Origin: CANJDH01 sp964443245
Lineage (GTDB): Bacteria; Pseudomonadota; Gammaproteobacteria; Burkholderiales; JAEUOS01
Assembly: GCA_964443245.1 (NCBI GenBank)
Contig: CAYUEG010000013.1
Coordinates: 1-54,077, forward strand
Length of the DNA: 54,077 bases
Direction: 5' to 3'
The notes beneath the pieces were generated by a model. The model was not told the DNA's origin, did not search any database, and worked only from the letters and a program-made list of their open reading frames with translations. Below, piece by piece: positions 40,122 through 49,046 of this stretch. How positions within the stretch are numbered: position 1 is the first letter of the stretch; each line of letters starts with the position of its first letter. Made by a program: the position numbers and the translations under genes.

Positions 40122-42092
40122 TCAGCCAGCCAGAAGCAAGGCCTCCGCCTGCGCCAGTGCCTCCGGACTTCCCTTCAAAACCACCACATCTCCGGCCATC
40201 AACACCAGCTCGTCGCTAACGGCCACGGGTCCTTGGCCCATTCGACGAACGCTGAGGATTTCCACCCGCGTTTCCGCAAGACGCATCAGTTTGAGCGCCC
40301 GATCCACAGCATATGCCCCCGCCGGAAGAGGAACAGAATGCAGCCGCACACGATCGCTTTCCGTCAAATCCTCGGGCGCATCATCCGCACCGTGAAAGAA
40401 GCCACGCAGGCTGCTGTAACGTCCTTCCCGAACCGCACGCACCCGCTTGACAACCTTCGCCAGCGGCACCCCGGTCAGCAGCAGAGCGTGCGACGCCAGC
40501 ATCAGGCTCGACTCAAGCGCCTCCGGCACAACCTCAGCCGCCCCGGCGGCATGCAGGCGATCCATGTCGCCATCATCCGTTGCGCGGACGATCACCGGCA
40601 AACCCGGCCGAACCTCGCTCACGTGCGCCAGAATCTTCAAACTGGAAGCCACGTCAGCATAGGTAATCACCACTGCCTGTGCCCGCATCAACCCGGCCGC
40701 TACCAGCGATTCGCGCCGACTTGCATCGGCATATACGACCGAATCCCCGGCCGCGGCCGCCTCGCGGATGCGATCCGGATCCAGATCCAGCGCCATGTAA
40801 TCTACTTGCTCGGCTTCCAGGAGTCTGGCCAAGGCTTGTCCGTTCCTGCCGTAGCCGCAAATCAGAACATGCCGGCTGGCCTTGATGGTCCGTGTGGCGA
40901 TCTGGGTAAGCGCCAGGGACCGCGTCAGCCATTCGTCGCGCGCCAGGCGCAATGCGATCCTGTCGCTCATGGCGATCAGGAACGGTGCTGCGAGCATGGA
41001 CAGCAGCATGGACGCCAGCACCGCATTGGTTACCTTGTCATCCACGAGGTGCAGCCCGCCTGCCTGCGCCAACAGCACGAAGCCGAATTCGCCGGCCTGC
41101 GCAAGAGCGATGCCGGTACGAATCGCGGTGCCTTGCGAACGGCCGACGGCACGCGCCAGACCCGCTACCCTGGCAAACCAGGCCAGCACCGGCACCACCG
41201 TGAGGAACAATACCAGCCCGGGCTGGGCCATCACCGCGCGCACATCAAGCAGCATACCGATGGTCACAAAAAAGAGACCCAGCAGCACGTCCCGAAACGG
41301 CTTGATGTCCTCCTCAACCTGGTAGCGAAACTCAGTCTCCGAGATCAACATGCCGGCGACAAAGGCACCCAGTGCCAGCGACAGGCCGGCGTGCTCCGTC
41401 AAATACGCCAAACCGAGCGTCATGAACAACAGGTTCAGGGTGAACAGCTCGGTCGAGCGCCGACGGGCCACTGTGGCAAGCCAGGCGCGAATCACCCGGC
41501 GCCCGACGAACAGCAGCAGGCCCAGTACCAACACGGCCTTTAGAAACGCGAACCCCAGGGTAGCCATCAAATCGTCCGAACCCCGGGCAAGTGCGGGAAC
41601 AATCACCAGAAAAGGAACAACTGCCAGATCCTGAAACAGCAAAATGGCCATGACGTCGCGCCCATGGGCCGATTCCAATTCCACCCGTTCCACCAGAAGC
41701 TTCACGACAATGGCCGTGGACGACATGGCCAGCGCCCCGCCGAGCGCCACACCGGCCTGCCATCCCAAGCCCCATACCATCGCGGCTGCCATGCCCAGAC
41801 CGGCAGTAGCGCAGACTTGTGCCAGCCCCAACCCGAATACGGTGGTGCGCATGGCAGTCAACTTGCCCAGATTGAACTCCAGCCCAATCGAAAACATCAG
41901 AAACACCACCCCGAACTCAGCCAGGTAGCGTGTTTCACTGGTATTCGGCACCCATCCGGTGGCATGCGGGCCGATCACGATGCCGGCGAGCAAGTATCCC
42001 AACAACGGCGGCAGGTGAAACTTGCGTGCCAACGCCACCACGCCGACGGCAGCGGCCAGAAAAATCAGAACGATTTCCAGCGTGTTGGGCAC
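40122..42092 (-). CDS. KefB/KefC-type monovalent cation:proton antiporter (CPA2 family)
   Basis: This inner-membrane antiporter has about 656 residues. The Na+/H+ exchanger domain opens LEIVLIFLAAAVGVVALARKF and includes LLGYLLAGIVIGPHATGW, FGVVFLMFSIGLEF and LALGAFVAGMLISETEF over about 380 residues with a dozen helices. It is followed by a TrkA-N/RCK domain (VLICGYGRNGQALARLLEAE, about 405-520) and a TrkA-C domain at the end (VLMAGDVVVLKG). The GTG at 42092, preceded by GGAAAG, is taken as start. The open frame to 42428 overlaps kdsD antisense and has no family similarity. The ion (K+ or Na+) is not determined. It is divergent from kdsD, as in other betaproteobacteria. Confidence 0.9.
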   Translation of the reverse strand: MPNTLEIVLIFLAAAVGVVALARKFHLPPLLGYLLAGIVIGPHATGWVPNTSETRYLAEFGVVFLMFSIGLEFNLGKLTAMRTTVFGLGLAQVCATAGLGMAAAMVWGLGWQAGVALGGALAMSSTAIVVKLLVERVELESAHGRDVMAILLFQDLAVVPFLVIVPALARGSDDLMATLGFAFLKAVLVLGLLLFVGRRVIRAWLATVARRRSTELFTLNLLFMTLGLAYLTEHAGLSLALGAFVAGMLISETEFRYQVEEDIKPFRDVLLGLFFVTIGMLLDVRAVMAQPGLVLFLTVVPVLAWFARVAGLARAVGRSQGTAIRTGIALAQAGEFGFVLLAQAGGLHLVDDKVTNAVLASMLLSMLAAPFLIAMSDRIALRLARDEWLTRSLALTQIATRTIKASRHVLICGYGRNGQALARLLEAEQVDYMALDLDPDRIREAAAAGDSVVYADASRRESLVAAGLMRAQAVVITYADVASSLKILAHVSEVRPGLPVIVRATDDGDMDRLHAAGAAEVVPEALESSLMLASHALLLTGVPLAKVVKRVRAVREGRYSSLRGFFHGADDAPEDLTESDRVRLHSVPLPAGAYAVDRALKLMRLAETRVEILSVRRMGQGPVAVSDELVLMAGDVVVLKGSPEALAQAEALLLAG

Positions 42093-42157
42093 CTTGGGGC
42101 TTTCCGAATCGCCCCACTGCAATCTTGATGCCAAGTCTGCAAACTTGAGGGCGCGTT

Positions 42158-42166
42158 TGTTATACT
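42158..42166 (+). promoter_or_regulatory. Extended -10 promoter abutting the kdsD start codon
   Basis: TGTTATACT is an extended -10 box (TGn plus TATACT). It ends 7 bases before the ATG at 42174, so transcription should start on or next to the ATG, giving a leaderless message. There is no Shine-Dalgarno sequence before that ATG. The -35 region (CTGCAA, 18 bases upstream) is poor, as is usual with extended -10 promoters. Confidence 0.5.
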
Positions 42167-42173
42167 CGTCTGC

Positions 42174-43253
42174 ATGATAGCCGTCGAACAGACAAAGGGC
42201 AAAGCCGGTCCCCAAGACGCTGTGCAGCCCGCACCACAAGGCGGCAACGACCGATCCGGCGGAAGCGGCGTCCAGACGCTGGAACTGGCGCGCAAAGTGC
42301 TTGCGATTGAAGCTGACGCCATCGGGCGCATGGCGCAACGTCTGGACGCGCAGTTTGCCCATGCCGTGGACCTGCTTTTCGGCTGCCGTGGCCGGGTGGT
42401 CGTTTCCGGAATAGGTAAATCGGGCCATATCGCGCGCAAGCTGGCATCCACGCTCGCGTCAACCGGTACTGCCGCCTTTTTTGTGCACCCCGCTGAAGCC
42501 GGACACGGTGATCTGGGCATGGTCACCGGTCACGACGTGATGATCGGTCTATCGAACTCTGGCGAAACGAGCGAGCTGCTTACCATCGTTCCGGCAATCA
42601 AACGCATGGGTGCCGCACTGATCGCTCTGACAGGTAATCCCGGCTCTACCTTGGCAAAATTGGCGGATGCGCACCTGCACACCGGCGTGGACCAGGAAGC
42701 GTGCCCGCTTAATCTGGCACCAACCGCCAGCACTGCGGCGCAGCTTGCCATGGGTGATGCCTTGGCCATGGCCTTGCTGGACGCACGCGGCTTCGGCGAA
42801 GCCGATTTTGCGCGGTCACACCCTGGCGGCGCGCTTGGTAGGCGTTTGCTCACCCGCGTCAAGGACGTCATGCGAGTGGGTGATGCTGTTCCCGCGGTAC
42901 CGCTCGCTGCCACGCTCGGCGAGGCAGTCCTGGAAATGACAGCCAAACGGATGGGAATGACGGCCGTGCTAAATACTGACGGGAACGTCGCGGGCATCTT
43001 TACGGACGGCGATTTGCGGCGCGCGCTACCTAGGTTGACCAACTTTCATACCGCCACGGTAGCAGATGTTATGACCCCAGCACCGGCGACCATCTCTCCC
43101 GAGGCCTTGGCCGCAGAAGCCGTGCGGCTCATGGAAAGCCGCAAGGTGAACCAGATTCTGGTGGTTGCTGCAGGGAACGCGACTCCCCCGCAAGCCGGCA
43201 AGCTGGTCGGCGCACTCAATATGCACGATCTGTTCCACGCAAAGGTGGTTTGA
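42174..43253 (+). CDS. kdsD: D-arabinose 5-phosphate isomerase
   Basis: This enzyme converts ribulose 5-phosphate to arabinose 5-phosphate, the first step of Kdo synthesis for lipopolysaccharide. The 359-residue product has a SIS domain (VVVSGIGKSGHIARKLAST, HPAEAGHGDLGMV, LSNSGETSELL) over about 60-200 and two CBS domains (VMRVGDAVPAVP ..., VMTPAPATISPEAL ...) over about 225-350. The first 30 residues are extra relative to the family. No in-frame ATG lies between 42174 and the conserved start, but a GTG at 42222 does. The product heads the kdsD-kdsC-lptCAB run. Confidence 0.95.
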   Translation: MIAVEQTKGKAGPQDAVQPAPQGGNDRSGGSGVQTLELARKVLAIEADAIGRMAQRLDAQFAHAVDLLFGCRGRVVVSGIGKSGHIARKLASTLASTGTAAFFVHPAEAGHGDLGMVTGHDVMIGLSNSGETSELLTIVPAIKRMGAALIALTGNPGSTLAKLADAHLHTGVDQEACPLNLAPTASTAAQLAMGDALAMALLDARGFGEADFARSHPGGALGRRLLTRVKDVMRVGDAVPAVPLAATLGEAVLEMTAKRMGMTAVLNTDGNVAGIFTDGDLRRALPRLTNFHTATVADVMTPAPATISPEALAAEAVRLMESRKVNQILVVAAGNATPPQAGKLVGALNMHDLFHAKVV

Positions 43254-43256
43254 GCG

Positions 43257-43784
43257 ATGGCTCCTTCCCTAAAGGCACGACTGCAAGGCCTCAAGTTAAT
43301 GGCCTTCGACGTCGACGGCATCCTGACCAATGGACAGCTCATGTACACGGACGCAGGGGCCGAGATCAAGTCTTTCGACAGCCGGGACGGACTGGGCATC
43401 AAGCTGCTGCGAGAAGCCGGCGTCAAGTTGGCGATCATCACGGCACGCAGATCCGATTTGGTTGGGCGCCGCGCTCGCGAGCTGGGTGTGCACTTCTGCT
43501 TTCAGGGCAGCGAAGCGAAGTTCGCCGCGTTCACGCAGATTACCGAGGAACTCCATCTCGATTTCGGGCAATGCGGATACATGGGCGATGATTTGGTAGA
43601 TCTGCCCGTCCTGATTCGCGCCGGGTTTGCGGCGACAGTTCCCGAGGCTGTTGATGCCGTCAAGGAGCGATCCCACTATGTCACGTCGCGCGGCGGAGGG
43701 CGCGGAGCAGTTCGCGAAATATGCGACATGATCCTGCGTGCGCAGGGCCGTTTCGACAGTGCGATCGCGGAGTATCTCAAATGA
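43257..43784 (+). CDS. kdsC: 3-deoxy-D-manno-octulosonate 8-phosphate phosphatase
   Basis: KdsC removes the phosphate from Kdo-8-P. The 175-residue product is a HAD-type C0 phosphatase: the nucleophile motif AFDVDGILTNG (two Asp), the Lys/Thr region IITARRSDLV, and the metal motif YMGDDLVDLPVL. The tail RGGGRGAVREICDMIL is the family C-terminus. It starts 3 bases after kdsD. Confidence 0.96.
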   Translation: MAPSLKARLQGLKLMAFDVDGILTNGQLMYTDAGAEIKSFDSRDGLGIKLLREAGVKLAIITARRSDLVGRRARELGVHFCFQGSEAKFAAFTQITEELHLDFGQCGYMGDDLVDLPVLIRAGFAATVPEAVDAVKERSHYVTSRGGGRGAVREICDMILRAQGRFDSAIAEYLK

Positions 43785-43794
43785 AGGGGATGCG

Positions 43795-44394
43795 GTGAAG
43801 CCAGTCGGCCGTGCGTCGCTGGGGGCTGTCCTGCCCCTCGTCATCATGCTCCTGCTGACGCTGCTCACGCTCTGGCTGGATCGCACGGTCGAGCTGGCGC
43901 AGCCTCAGCGCGATCGGCCCATCACGCACGACGCAGACTACATCGTGCAGAAATTCAGTTTGACGCGCTTGGGTGAAGATGGCCAACCCCGCTATACGCT
44001 CTCCTCCGTCAAGATGGTGCATTACCCGGACGATGACACCTCGCACCTTGAGTTTCCACGCCTGATTCAGGCAAGCCCCGGGAAACCGGATACCCAAGTA
44101 CGCGCGGATCGCGGCCTGGTGTCTTCCGACGGACGCGAAGTGCAATTGTTCGATAACGTTGAACTGTTCAAGCAAGGCGATCGTACGGCGGGCAAGCATG
44201 AAGAGGACGTTCGTATCACGACACAGTATCTTCGTGCCATCCCGGATGAAGACCGGATCGTGACACCAGAGCGCGTGGTCATCGAACACGGAAACTCCAG
44301 ACTCAGCGGCATCGGCATGGATTACGACAACCGCTATCGCAATATTCGGCTGCAATCAGCAGTGCGTGGCACGTTCGAGGCGAGGCGGAGATGA
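43795..44394 (+). CDS. lptC: LPS export ABC transporter periplasmic protein LptC
   Basis: LptC is the bitopic inner-membrane protein that receives LPS from LptB2FG and passes it to LptA. The 199-residue product has one N-terminal helix (LPLVIMLLLTLLTLWLD, about 14-30) and an LptC/OstA-like beta-jellyroll (DYIVQKFSLTRLGEDGQPRY, VRADRGLVSSDGREVQLFD). The GTG at 43795, with AAGGGGA upstream, is chosen. The frame is open back into kdsC, but that part is not LptC-like. It overlaps lptA by 4 bases. Confidence 0.92.
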   Translation: MKPVGRASLGAVLPLVIMLLLTLLTLWLDRTVELAQPQRDRPITHDADYIVQKFSLTRLGEDGQPRYTLSSVKMVHYPDDDTSHLEFPRLIQASPGKPDTQVRADRGLVSSDGREVQLFDNVELFKQGDRTAGKHEEDVRITTQYLRAIPDEDRIVTPERVVIEHGNSRLSGIGMDYDNRYRNIRLQSAVRGTFEARRR

Positions 44395-45029
44395 CGCCAA
44401 GGATCATCGCGCCAGCATTTGTTGCCATCTTGCTCTGTTTGGGTACTGCAGGGAGCGCACTTGCCGAGAAAGCGGATCGCGACAAGCCAGTTTCCATCGA
44501 AGCCGAGCGCATGACCTACGACGATCTTCGCCAGCTCAATATCTTTGAAGGCAAGGTGGTGCTGACGCAGGGAACCTTGATGATCATGGCTGATCGGATC
44601 ACCGTCAAGCAGGATCCTGAGGGCTTTCAGATTGGCACCGCCGACAAAGGCCCCGAGGGCTTCGCTTACTTTCGACAGAAGCGTGAAGCGCTCGATGAGT
44701 ACGTGCAGGGTTGGGGGGACCGCATCGTCTACGATGCGAGAACGGAAAAGGCCGAGATGATCGGTCGAGCCCGGTTCCTGCGCGGACTCGATGAAGTGCG
44801 GGGCAACACCATCAGCTATGACGGCCGCACAGAGTTTTATTCCGTTACGGGGGGTGGTCCCACTGTTGCCACTCCGAACAATCCGGAAGGCAGGGTGCGC
44901 GCGGTCATCCAGCCCAAGAGCACCACACCGCCCGCCCCGCCCCCGCCAGGCAGCGACCTGCGACTGCGCTCTGCAGGCGGGATCACCGCACCGCGCAGCG
45001 AGTATCCCGAACCGCGCAAGAACCCATGA
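44391..45029 (+). CDS. lptA: LPS transport periplasmic protein LptA
   Basis: LptA bridges inner and outer membrane in LPS export. The 212-residue product has a signal peptide (AILLCLGTAGSALA cut before Glu) and the OstA-type domain: KPVSIEAERMTYDDLRQLNIF, then GKVVLTQGTLMIMADRITV, and GRARFLRGLDEVRGN. The C-terminus is a Pro-rich tail beyond the domain. It overlaps lptC and lptB by 4 bases each, so the trio is translationally coupled. Confidence 0.95.
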   Translation: MTPRIIAPAFVAILLCLGTAGSALAEKADRDKPVSIEAERMTYDDLRQLNIFEGKVVLTQGTLMIMADRITVKQDPEGFQIGTADKGPEGFAYFRQKREALDEYVQGWGDRIVYDARTEKAEMIGRARFLRGLDEVRGNTISYDGRTEFYSVTGGGPTVATPNNPEGRVRAVIQPKSTTPPAPPPPGSDLRLRSAGGITAPRSEYPEPRKNP

Positions 45030-45748
45030 GCGCTCTGGTCACACAAGGGTTGAAGAAGCGCTACAAGGCACGCGAGGTCGTCAAGGATGTCTCGTTCGAA
45101 GTGGCCAGCGGCGAGGTTGTCGGGCTCCTGGGGCCGAATGGCGCCGGCAAGACCACCTGCTTTTACATGGTGGTCGGGTTGGCTGCCGTCGATGCCGGGT
45201 CGATTCGCATCGCAGGCGAGGAGGTGACGCACCAGCCAATCCACCGCCGCGCCCGGCTGGGCCTGTCCTATCTGCCGCAGGAAGCATCGGTGTTTCGCAA
45301 GTTAACCGTCGAAGAGAATGTCCGTGCCGTTCTTGAACTGCAGGATTTGTCCCCGACCCGAATCAATCAGAGACTGACGGAATTGCTCGGGGAGCTCAAT
45401 ATTGCGGGGTTGGCACGCAACCCTGCCATGTCTTTGTCTGGCGGGGAACGAAGACGGGTCGAGATTGCACGCGCGCTGGCGAGCCAGCCGCGCTTCATCC
45501 TCCTGGACGAACCCTTCGCCGGCGTTGACCCGATCGCCGTCATCGACATCCAGAAGATCATCCGCTTCCTCAAGGATCGCGGTATCGGGGTATTGATCAC
45601 AGATCACAATGTGCGCGAGACATTGGGCATCTGTGATCGCGCATACATCATCAACGAAGGTCACGTGCTGGCCTCCGGCACGCCTGATGCGATCGTCGCA
45701 GATGAAGGTGTACGGCGCGTCTATCTGGGCGAGCACTTTCGTCTTTGA
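45026..45748 (+). CDS. lptB: LPS export ABC transporter ATP-binding protein LptB
   Basis: LptB is the ATPase that drives LPS extraction by LptFG. The 240-residue product has Walker A GPNGAGKTTC, the Q-loop LGLSYLPQEASVFRKL typical of LptB, signature LSGGERRRVEIARALA, Walker B FILLDEPFAGVDPIAV and the H-loop LITDHNVRETL. It ends 4 bases before rpoN. Confidence 0.97.
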   Translation: MSALVTQGLKKRYKAREVVKDVSFEVASGEVVGLLGPNGAGKTTCFYMVVGLAAVDAGSIRIAGEEVTHQPIHRRARLGLSYLPQEASVFRKLTVEENVRAVLELQDLSPTRINQRLTELLGELNIAGLARNPAMSLSGGERRRVEIARALASQPRFILLDEPFAGVDPIAVIDIQKIIRFLKDRGIGVLITDHNVRETLGICDRAYIINEGHVLASGTPDAIVADEGVRRVYLGEHFRL

Positions 45749-45752
45749 TCGC

Positions 45753-47165
45753 ATGAAGCAGGCGCTACAGCTTAAGCTATCGCAGCATCTGACGCTCACG
45801 CCGCAGTTGCAGCAATCCATTCGCCTGCTGCAACTTTCCACGGTAGAACTCGAACAGGAGATTGAGCAGATACTGCACGAGAATCCGCTGCTGGAGCGGG
45901 AAGACGATGCCCCGACTTATGCGGGTGCCGAACAGCCCGTCACCGAGTCGCTTCCCGACCAATTCGGGCCGCAAGGAGCGGAGGCGGAGAACATGCGCGC
46001 CGATCGGGAATTCAGTGCCCCCGCCGCGCCGCGTGATGATGATGACGAGCCGGCAGAACGCCAGAATGCGGCGGCAATTGGCCTGCGCGAACATCTGCTC
46101 GCCCAGTTGGGCCAGATGCAACTTTCCGCACGGGACCGCGCGCTCGCGGGAATGCTGGCTGAAGCCCTCGACGATGATGGCTATCTGACGCAGTCGCTGG
46201 AAGAGGTTCTTGAACTCCTGCCGGCTGAACTGGAAATCGAACCGGAAGAGTTGAATCTGGCGCTCCGCATGCTGCAAGCCTGCGAACCGCCCGGTATTGC
46301 AGCCCGCGGCCTGGCCGAATGTCTGCTCCTGCAACTTCAGCAGTTGCCGCCGTCACCGGAAAGGTCGCTGGCACAGCGCATCGTCGGGCAGCACATGGAT
46401 CTGTTGGCGAGCCGCGATTTCTCGGGATTGAAGCGCATCTGCCGATGCGATGACGAGGACCTCAAATACGCACGCGACCTGATTTTGAGCCTTGATCCGC
46501 GACCCGGCGCCGCTTTTTCGACCGCCGACATCCGGTATGTGACGCCAGATGTCATTCTGCGCAAGCTGCAGGGCAAATGGCAGGTTCACGTCAATCCAAG
46601 TGCCGTGCCAAAGTTGAAATTGAACCGCCTCTACGCCGATATCCTGTCGCGCGATCGCGGCCGTTCTGCGTCCGGCGATCATGCTGGCCTGTTCACACAG
46701 TTGCAGGAAGCCAAGTGGCTGCTCAAGAACGTGCAACAGCGCTTCGAAACCATCGAGCGCGTCGCACAGGCCATCGTGGATCGGCAAAGACACTTCTTCG
46801 ACTATGGCGAAGTGGCCATGCGACCCCTGGTGCTGCGTGAAATCGCGGATGAACTCGGCCTGCACGAATCGACCATTTCCCGGGTCACCACCAATAAGTA
46901 TCTGCTCACTCCGCGCGGAATCTTCGAATTGAAGTATTTTTTTGGCAGCCACGTCACCACTGACACAGGCGGGGCTTGCTCCTCAACTGCAATTCGGGCT
47001 CTAATAAGGCAACTCGTCACTGCGGAGGATCTCAGGAAGCCACTGTCCGACTCGAAGATTGCTACTGTTCTGGGCCAGCAGGGGATCGTGGTTGCGCGAC
47101 GTACCATCGCCAAGTATCGCGAAGCGCTCAAGATTCCACCGGCCAACTTGCGTAAATCGCTTTAG
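45753..47165 (+). CDS. rpoN: RNA polymerase sigma-54 factor
   Basis: RpoN directs polymerase to -24/-12 promoters. The 470-residue product has the Gln-rich region I (KQALQLKLSQHLTLTPQLQQ), an acidic region II, the core-binding region, a helix-turn-helix (LHESTISRVTTNKYL) and the RpoN box ARRTIAKYRE near the end, which reads the -24 element. The ATG at 45753 is the family start. Placement after lptB and before hpf and ptsN is conserved in proteobacteria. In this window it has obvious targets, the two pilin promoters. Confidence 0.97.
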   Translation: MKQALQLKLSQHLTLTPQLQQSIRLLQLSTVELEQEIEQILHENPLLEREDDAPTYAGAEQPVTESLPDQFGPQGAEAENMRADREFSAPAAPRDDDDEPAERQNAAAIGLREHLLAQLGQMQLSARDRALAGMLAEALDDDGYLTQSLEEVLELLPAELEIEPEELNLALRMLQACEPPGIAARGLAECLLLQLQQLPPSPERSLAQRIVGQHMDLLASRDFSGLKRICRCDDEDLKYARDLILSLDPRPGAAFSTADIRYVTPDVILRKLQGKWQVHVNPSAVPKLKLNRLYADILSRDRGRSASGDHAGLFTQLQEAKWLLKNVQQRFETIERVAQAIVDRQRHFFDYGEVAMRPLVLREIADELGLHESTISRVTTNKYLLTPRGIFELKYFFGSHVTTDTGGACSSTAIRALIRQLVTAEDLRKPLSDSKIATVLGQQGIVVARRTIAKYREALKIPPANLRKSL

Positions 47166-47188
47166 TTCGCAACATCAAGGAGGCAAGA

Positions 47189-47509
47189 ATGAATTTCACC
47201 GTCAGCGGCCACCATGTTTCCGTCACGCCCGCCATCCGCGACTACGTTCTCTCCAAGCTCGACCGGGTCAGTCGCCACTTTGACCACGTCATTGATGTAA
47301 ACGTCATTCTTTCAGTCGAAAAACTGGCCCACAAGGCCGAAGTCAATCTGCATGTAAGGGGCAAGGACATTTTTGTCGAGACGGTCGATGAAAACATGTA
47401 CGCCGCGATCGACACCCTGGCCGACAAACTCGACCGCCAGGTCCTCAAGTACAAGGATCGCTCCCAGAATCACGCCCACTCCCCGCTCAAGCGGCAAGAA
47501 GTCAACTGA
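47189..47509 (+). CDS. hpf: Ribosome hibernation promoting factor, short form
   Basis: HPF binds the 30S decoding region and promotes 100S dimers in slow-growing cells. The 106-residue product has the S30AE fold (MNFTVSGHHVSVTPAIRDYV, YAAIDTLADKLDRQVLKYKD) without the C-terminal dimerisation domain of long HPF. A strong ribosome site (AAGGAGG) precedes the ATG. It lies 23 bases after rpoN. Confidence 0.95.
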   Translation: MNFTVSGHHVSVTPAIRDYVLSKLDRVSRHFDHVIDVNVILSVEKLAHKAEVNLHVRGKDIFVETVDENMYAAIDTLADKLDRQVLKYKDRSQNHAHSPLKRQEVN

Positions 47510-47545
47510 ATCGGTTGCATTGATTGGGCGACATCCCATCGACAT

Positions 47546-47570
47546 GTCCCGGTCGCCACTCGACCGGGAC
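47546..47570. promoter_or_regulatory. Perfect 10-base palindrome next to a TATAAT box before ptsN
   Basis: GTCCCGGTCG (47546-47555) and CGACCGGGAC (47561-47570) form a perfect 10-base inverted repeat around a 5-base loop. One base later comes a perfect -10 hexamer, TATAAT (47572-47577). No T-run follows, so it is not an ordinary terminator. It could be an operator overlapping the -35 region of a ptsN promoter, or an mRNA-end stem of hpf. The predicted ptsN leader is about 40 bases. Confidence 0.55.
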
Positions 47571-47623
47571 GTATAATTCGGCGTCCTGATTTTCCGGTGC
47601 CGCCACCATTGGCATCGACACCC

Positions 47624-48124
47624 ATGAAACCTAGTGGCAGCCCGTCAGCAGCCCAAGTGATCGCGCGTCTTTTGCCGGTCACCAATGTGATGGTAGACCT
47701 CGAGCTGTCCAGCAAGCGGCGGGTGTTCGACGAAGCAGGATTGCTGTTTCAGAACCAGCAAGGCATCGCGCGTTCCACCGTATTTGATAGCTTGTTTGCA
47801 AGGGAGCGCCTTGGCTCGACCGGGTTGGGGCAAGGGGTAGCCATCCCTCATGGGCGCATCCCGAAGCTGGCAGCACCGGTAGGCGCCTTTTTGCGGCTCA
47901 AGGAGGCGATTCCGTTTGAAGCGCCTGACGCCAAGCCGGTCAACCTGCTGTTTTTTGTATTGGTACCGGAAAAGGCTACTGATACCCACCTTCAGATCCT
48001 TGCATCGCTTGCCGAGATGTTTGCGGAGAGCTCGATGCGTGAGCGCCTCGCCACCTTGCCATCGGCATCCGAAGTGCATCGCGCGCTCGTTTCCTTCCAC
48101 GGCGATGTCGTCTCTCACACTTAA
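47624..48124 (+). CDS. ptsN: Nitrogen-regulatory PTS enzyme IIA
   Basis: PtsN is the EIIA-Ntr protein that is phosphorylated by the nitrogen PTS and regulates K+ and carbon/nitrogen processes. The 166-residue product has the phosphorylated His in GVAIPHGRIP, the family opening LLPVTNVMVDLELSSKRRVFDEAG (shown in part) and THLQILASLAEMF near the end. The ATG at 47624 is taken. The last 20 bases overlap hprK. The potassium link is of note given the KefB/C-like gene at 40122. Confidence 0.94.
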   Translation: MKPSGSPSAAQVIARLLPVTNVMVDLELSSKRRVFDEAGLLFQNQQGIARSTVFDSLFARERLGSTGLGQGVAIPHGRIPKLAAPVGAFLRLKEAIPFEAPDAKPVNLLFFVLVPEKATDTHLQILASLAEMFAESSMRERLATLPSASEVHRALVSFHGDVVSHT

Positions 48125-49046
48125 GGCGCTCTTCGACGAAGTTGCGGAAGAGCTGGAACTGACCTGGGTGTCTGGCCAGGATCAGGCGCATATTGGCGTC
48201 AACCCTGGTGCCCACGCCTCCCATGCCGTGGCCGACATGGTGGGGCACCTGAACCTGATTCACAAAGACCGCATTCAGGTCATCGGCAAGCCCGAATATG
48301 ACTATCTGGCCCACCTGACCCCTACCCGTCAGCAACATCTGCTGGCCGAACTTCTGGCAGGCAAGCCCCCTGCGGTGATCATCGCCGATGGCGTGGCTAC
48401 GCCGACTGTCATGGTAGAGGCCTGCCAAAAGGCCAACATCCCGGTCTTTGCCACACGGACAACAGCTGCCGGCGTCATCGACATGCTGCGCATCCATCTC
48501 ACCAAGCTGCTGGCGGATCGCACCACCATGCACGGCGTGCTGATGGACGTGCTCGGACTAGGTGTCCTGATCACTGGAGAATCGGGGCTGGGCAAAAGCG
48601 AACTGGGGCTGGAGTTGATCAGCCGGGGCCACGGTCTGGTCGCCGATGATGTGGTCGAGATCACCCGCGTATCCCCGCGCACCCTCGAAGGTCGCTGCCC
48701 ACCGCTGCTCAAGAACCTGCTTGAAATCCGCGGCCTCGGATTGCTCGACATCAAGGCCATTTTCGGGGAAACAGCGGTCCGCCCCAAGATGAATATCAAG
48801 CTGATGGTGCACCTCGCTCGCCACCAATCCGCCGGTGCCGCAGATTACGAACGTTTGCCCCTGAACGCCAATTTTGAGGAAGTGCTCGGTGTGCGTGTCC
48901 GCAAGGTGTCGATTCCTGTGGCGGCGGGCCGTAATCTGGCCGTATTGACGGAAGCGGCCGTCCGCAACACCATTCTGCAGTTGCGCGGCACCGACACCAT
49001 GGCCGAGTTTATCGCCCGTCAAGCCCAAGCCATGCAGGGACCATGA
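48105..49046 (+). CDS. hprK: HPr kinase/phosphorylase
   Basis: HprK phosphorylates and dephosphorylates a Ser of HPr. The 313-residue product has the N-terminal HprK domain (HIGVNPGAHASHAV-type region, DRIQVIGKPEYDYL) and the C-terminal kinase domain with Walker A GESGLGKSELGLELI and the signature LLEIRGLGLLDIKAIFGETAV. The PTS remnant ptsN-hprK with rapZ is typical of betaproteobacteria that lack sugar-PTS. The ATG at 48105 lies inside ptsN, overlapping by 20 bases. Confidence 0.96.
   Translation: MSSLTLKALFDEVAEELELTWVSGQDQAHIGVNPGAHASHAVADMVGHLNLIHKDRIQVIGKPEYDYLAHLTPTRQQHLLAELLAGKPPAVIIADGVATPTVMVEACQKANIPVFATRTTAAGVIDMLRIHLTKLLADRTTMHGVLMDVLGLGVLITGESGLGKSELGLELISRGHGLVADDVVEITRVSPRTLEGRCPPLLKNLLEIRGLGLLDIKAIFGETAVRPKMNIKLMVHLARHQSAGAADYERLPLNANFEEVLGVRVRKVSIPVAAGRNLAVLTEAAVRNTILQLRGTDTMAEFIARQAQAMQGP

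Noticed and set aside
40059..41543. Open frame of 494 codons on the + strand opposite the antiporter gene
   Set aside because: It is a shadow of a clear KefB/C-type gene; the composition is His/Gln/Arg-rich and there is no ribosome site.
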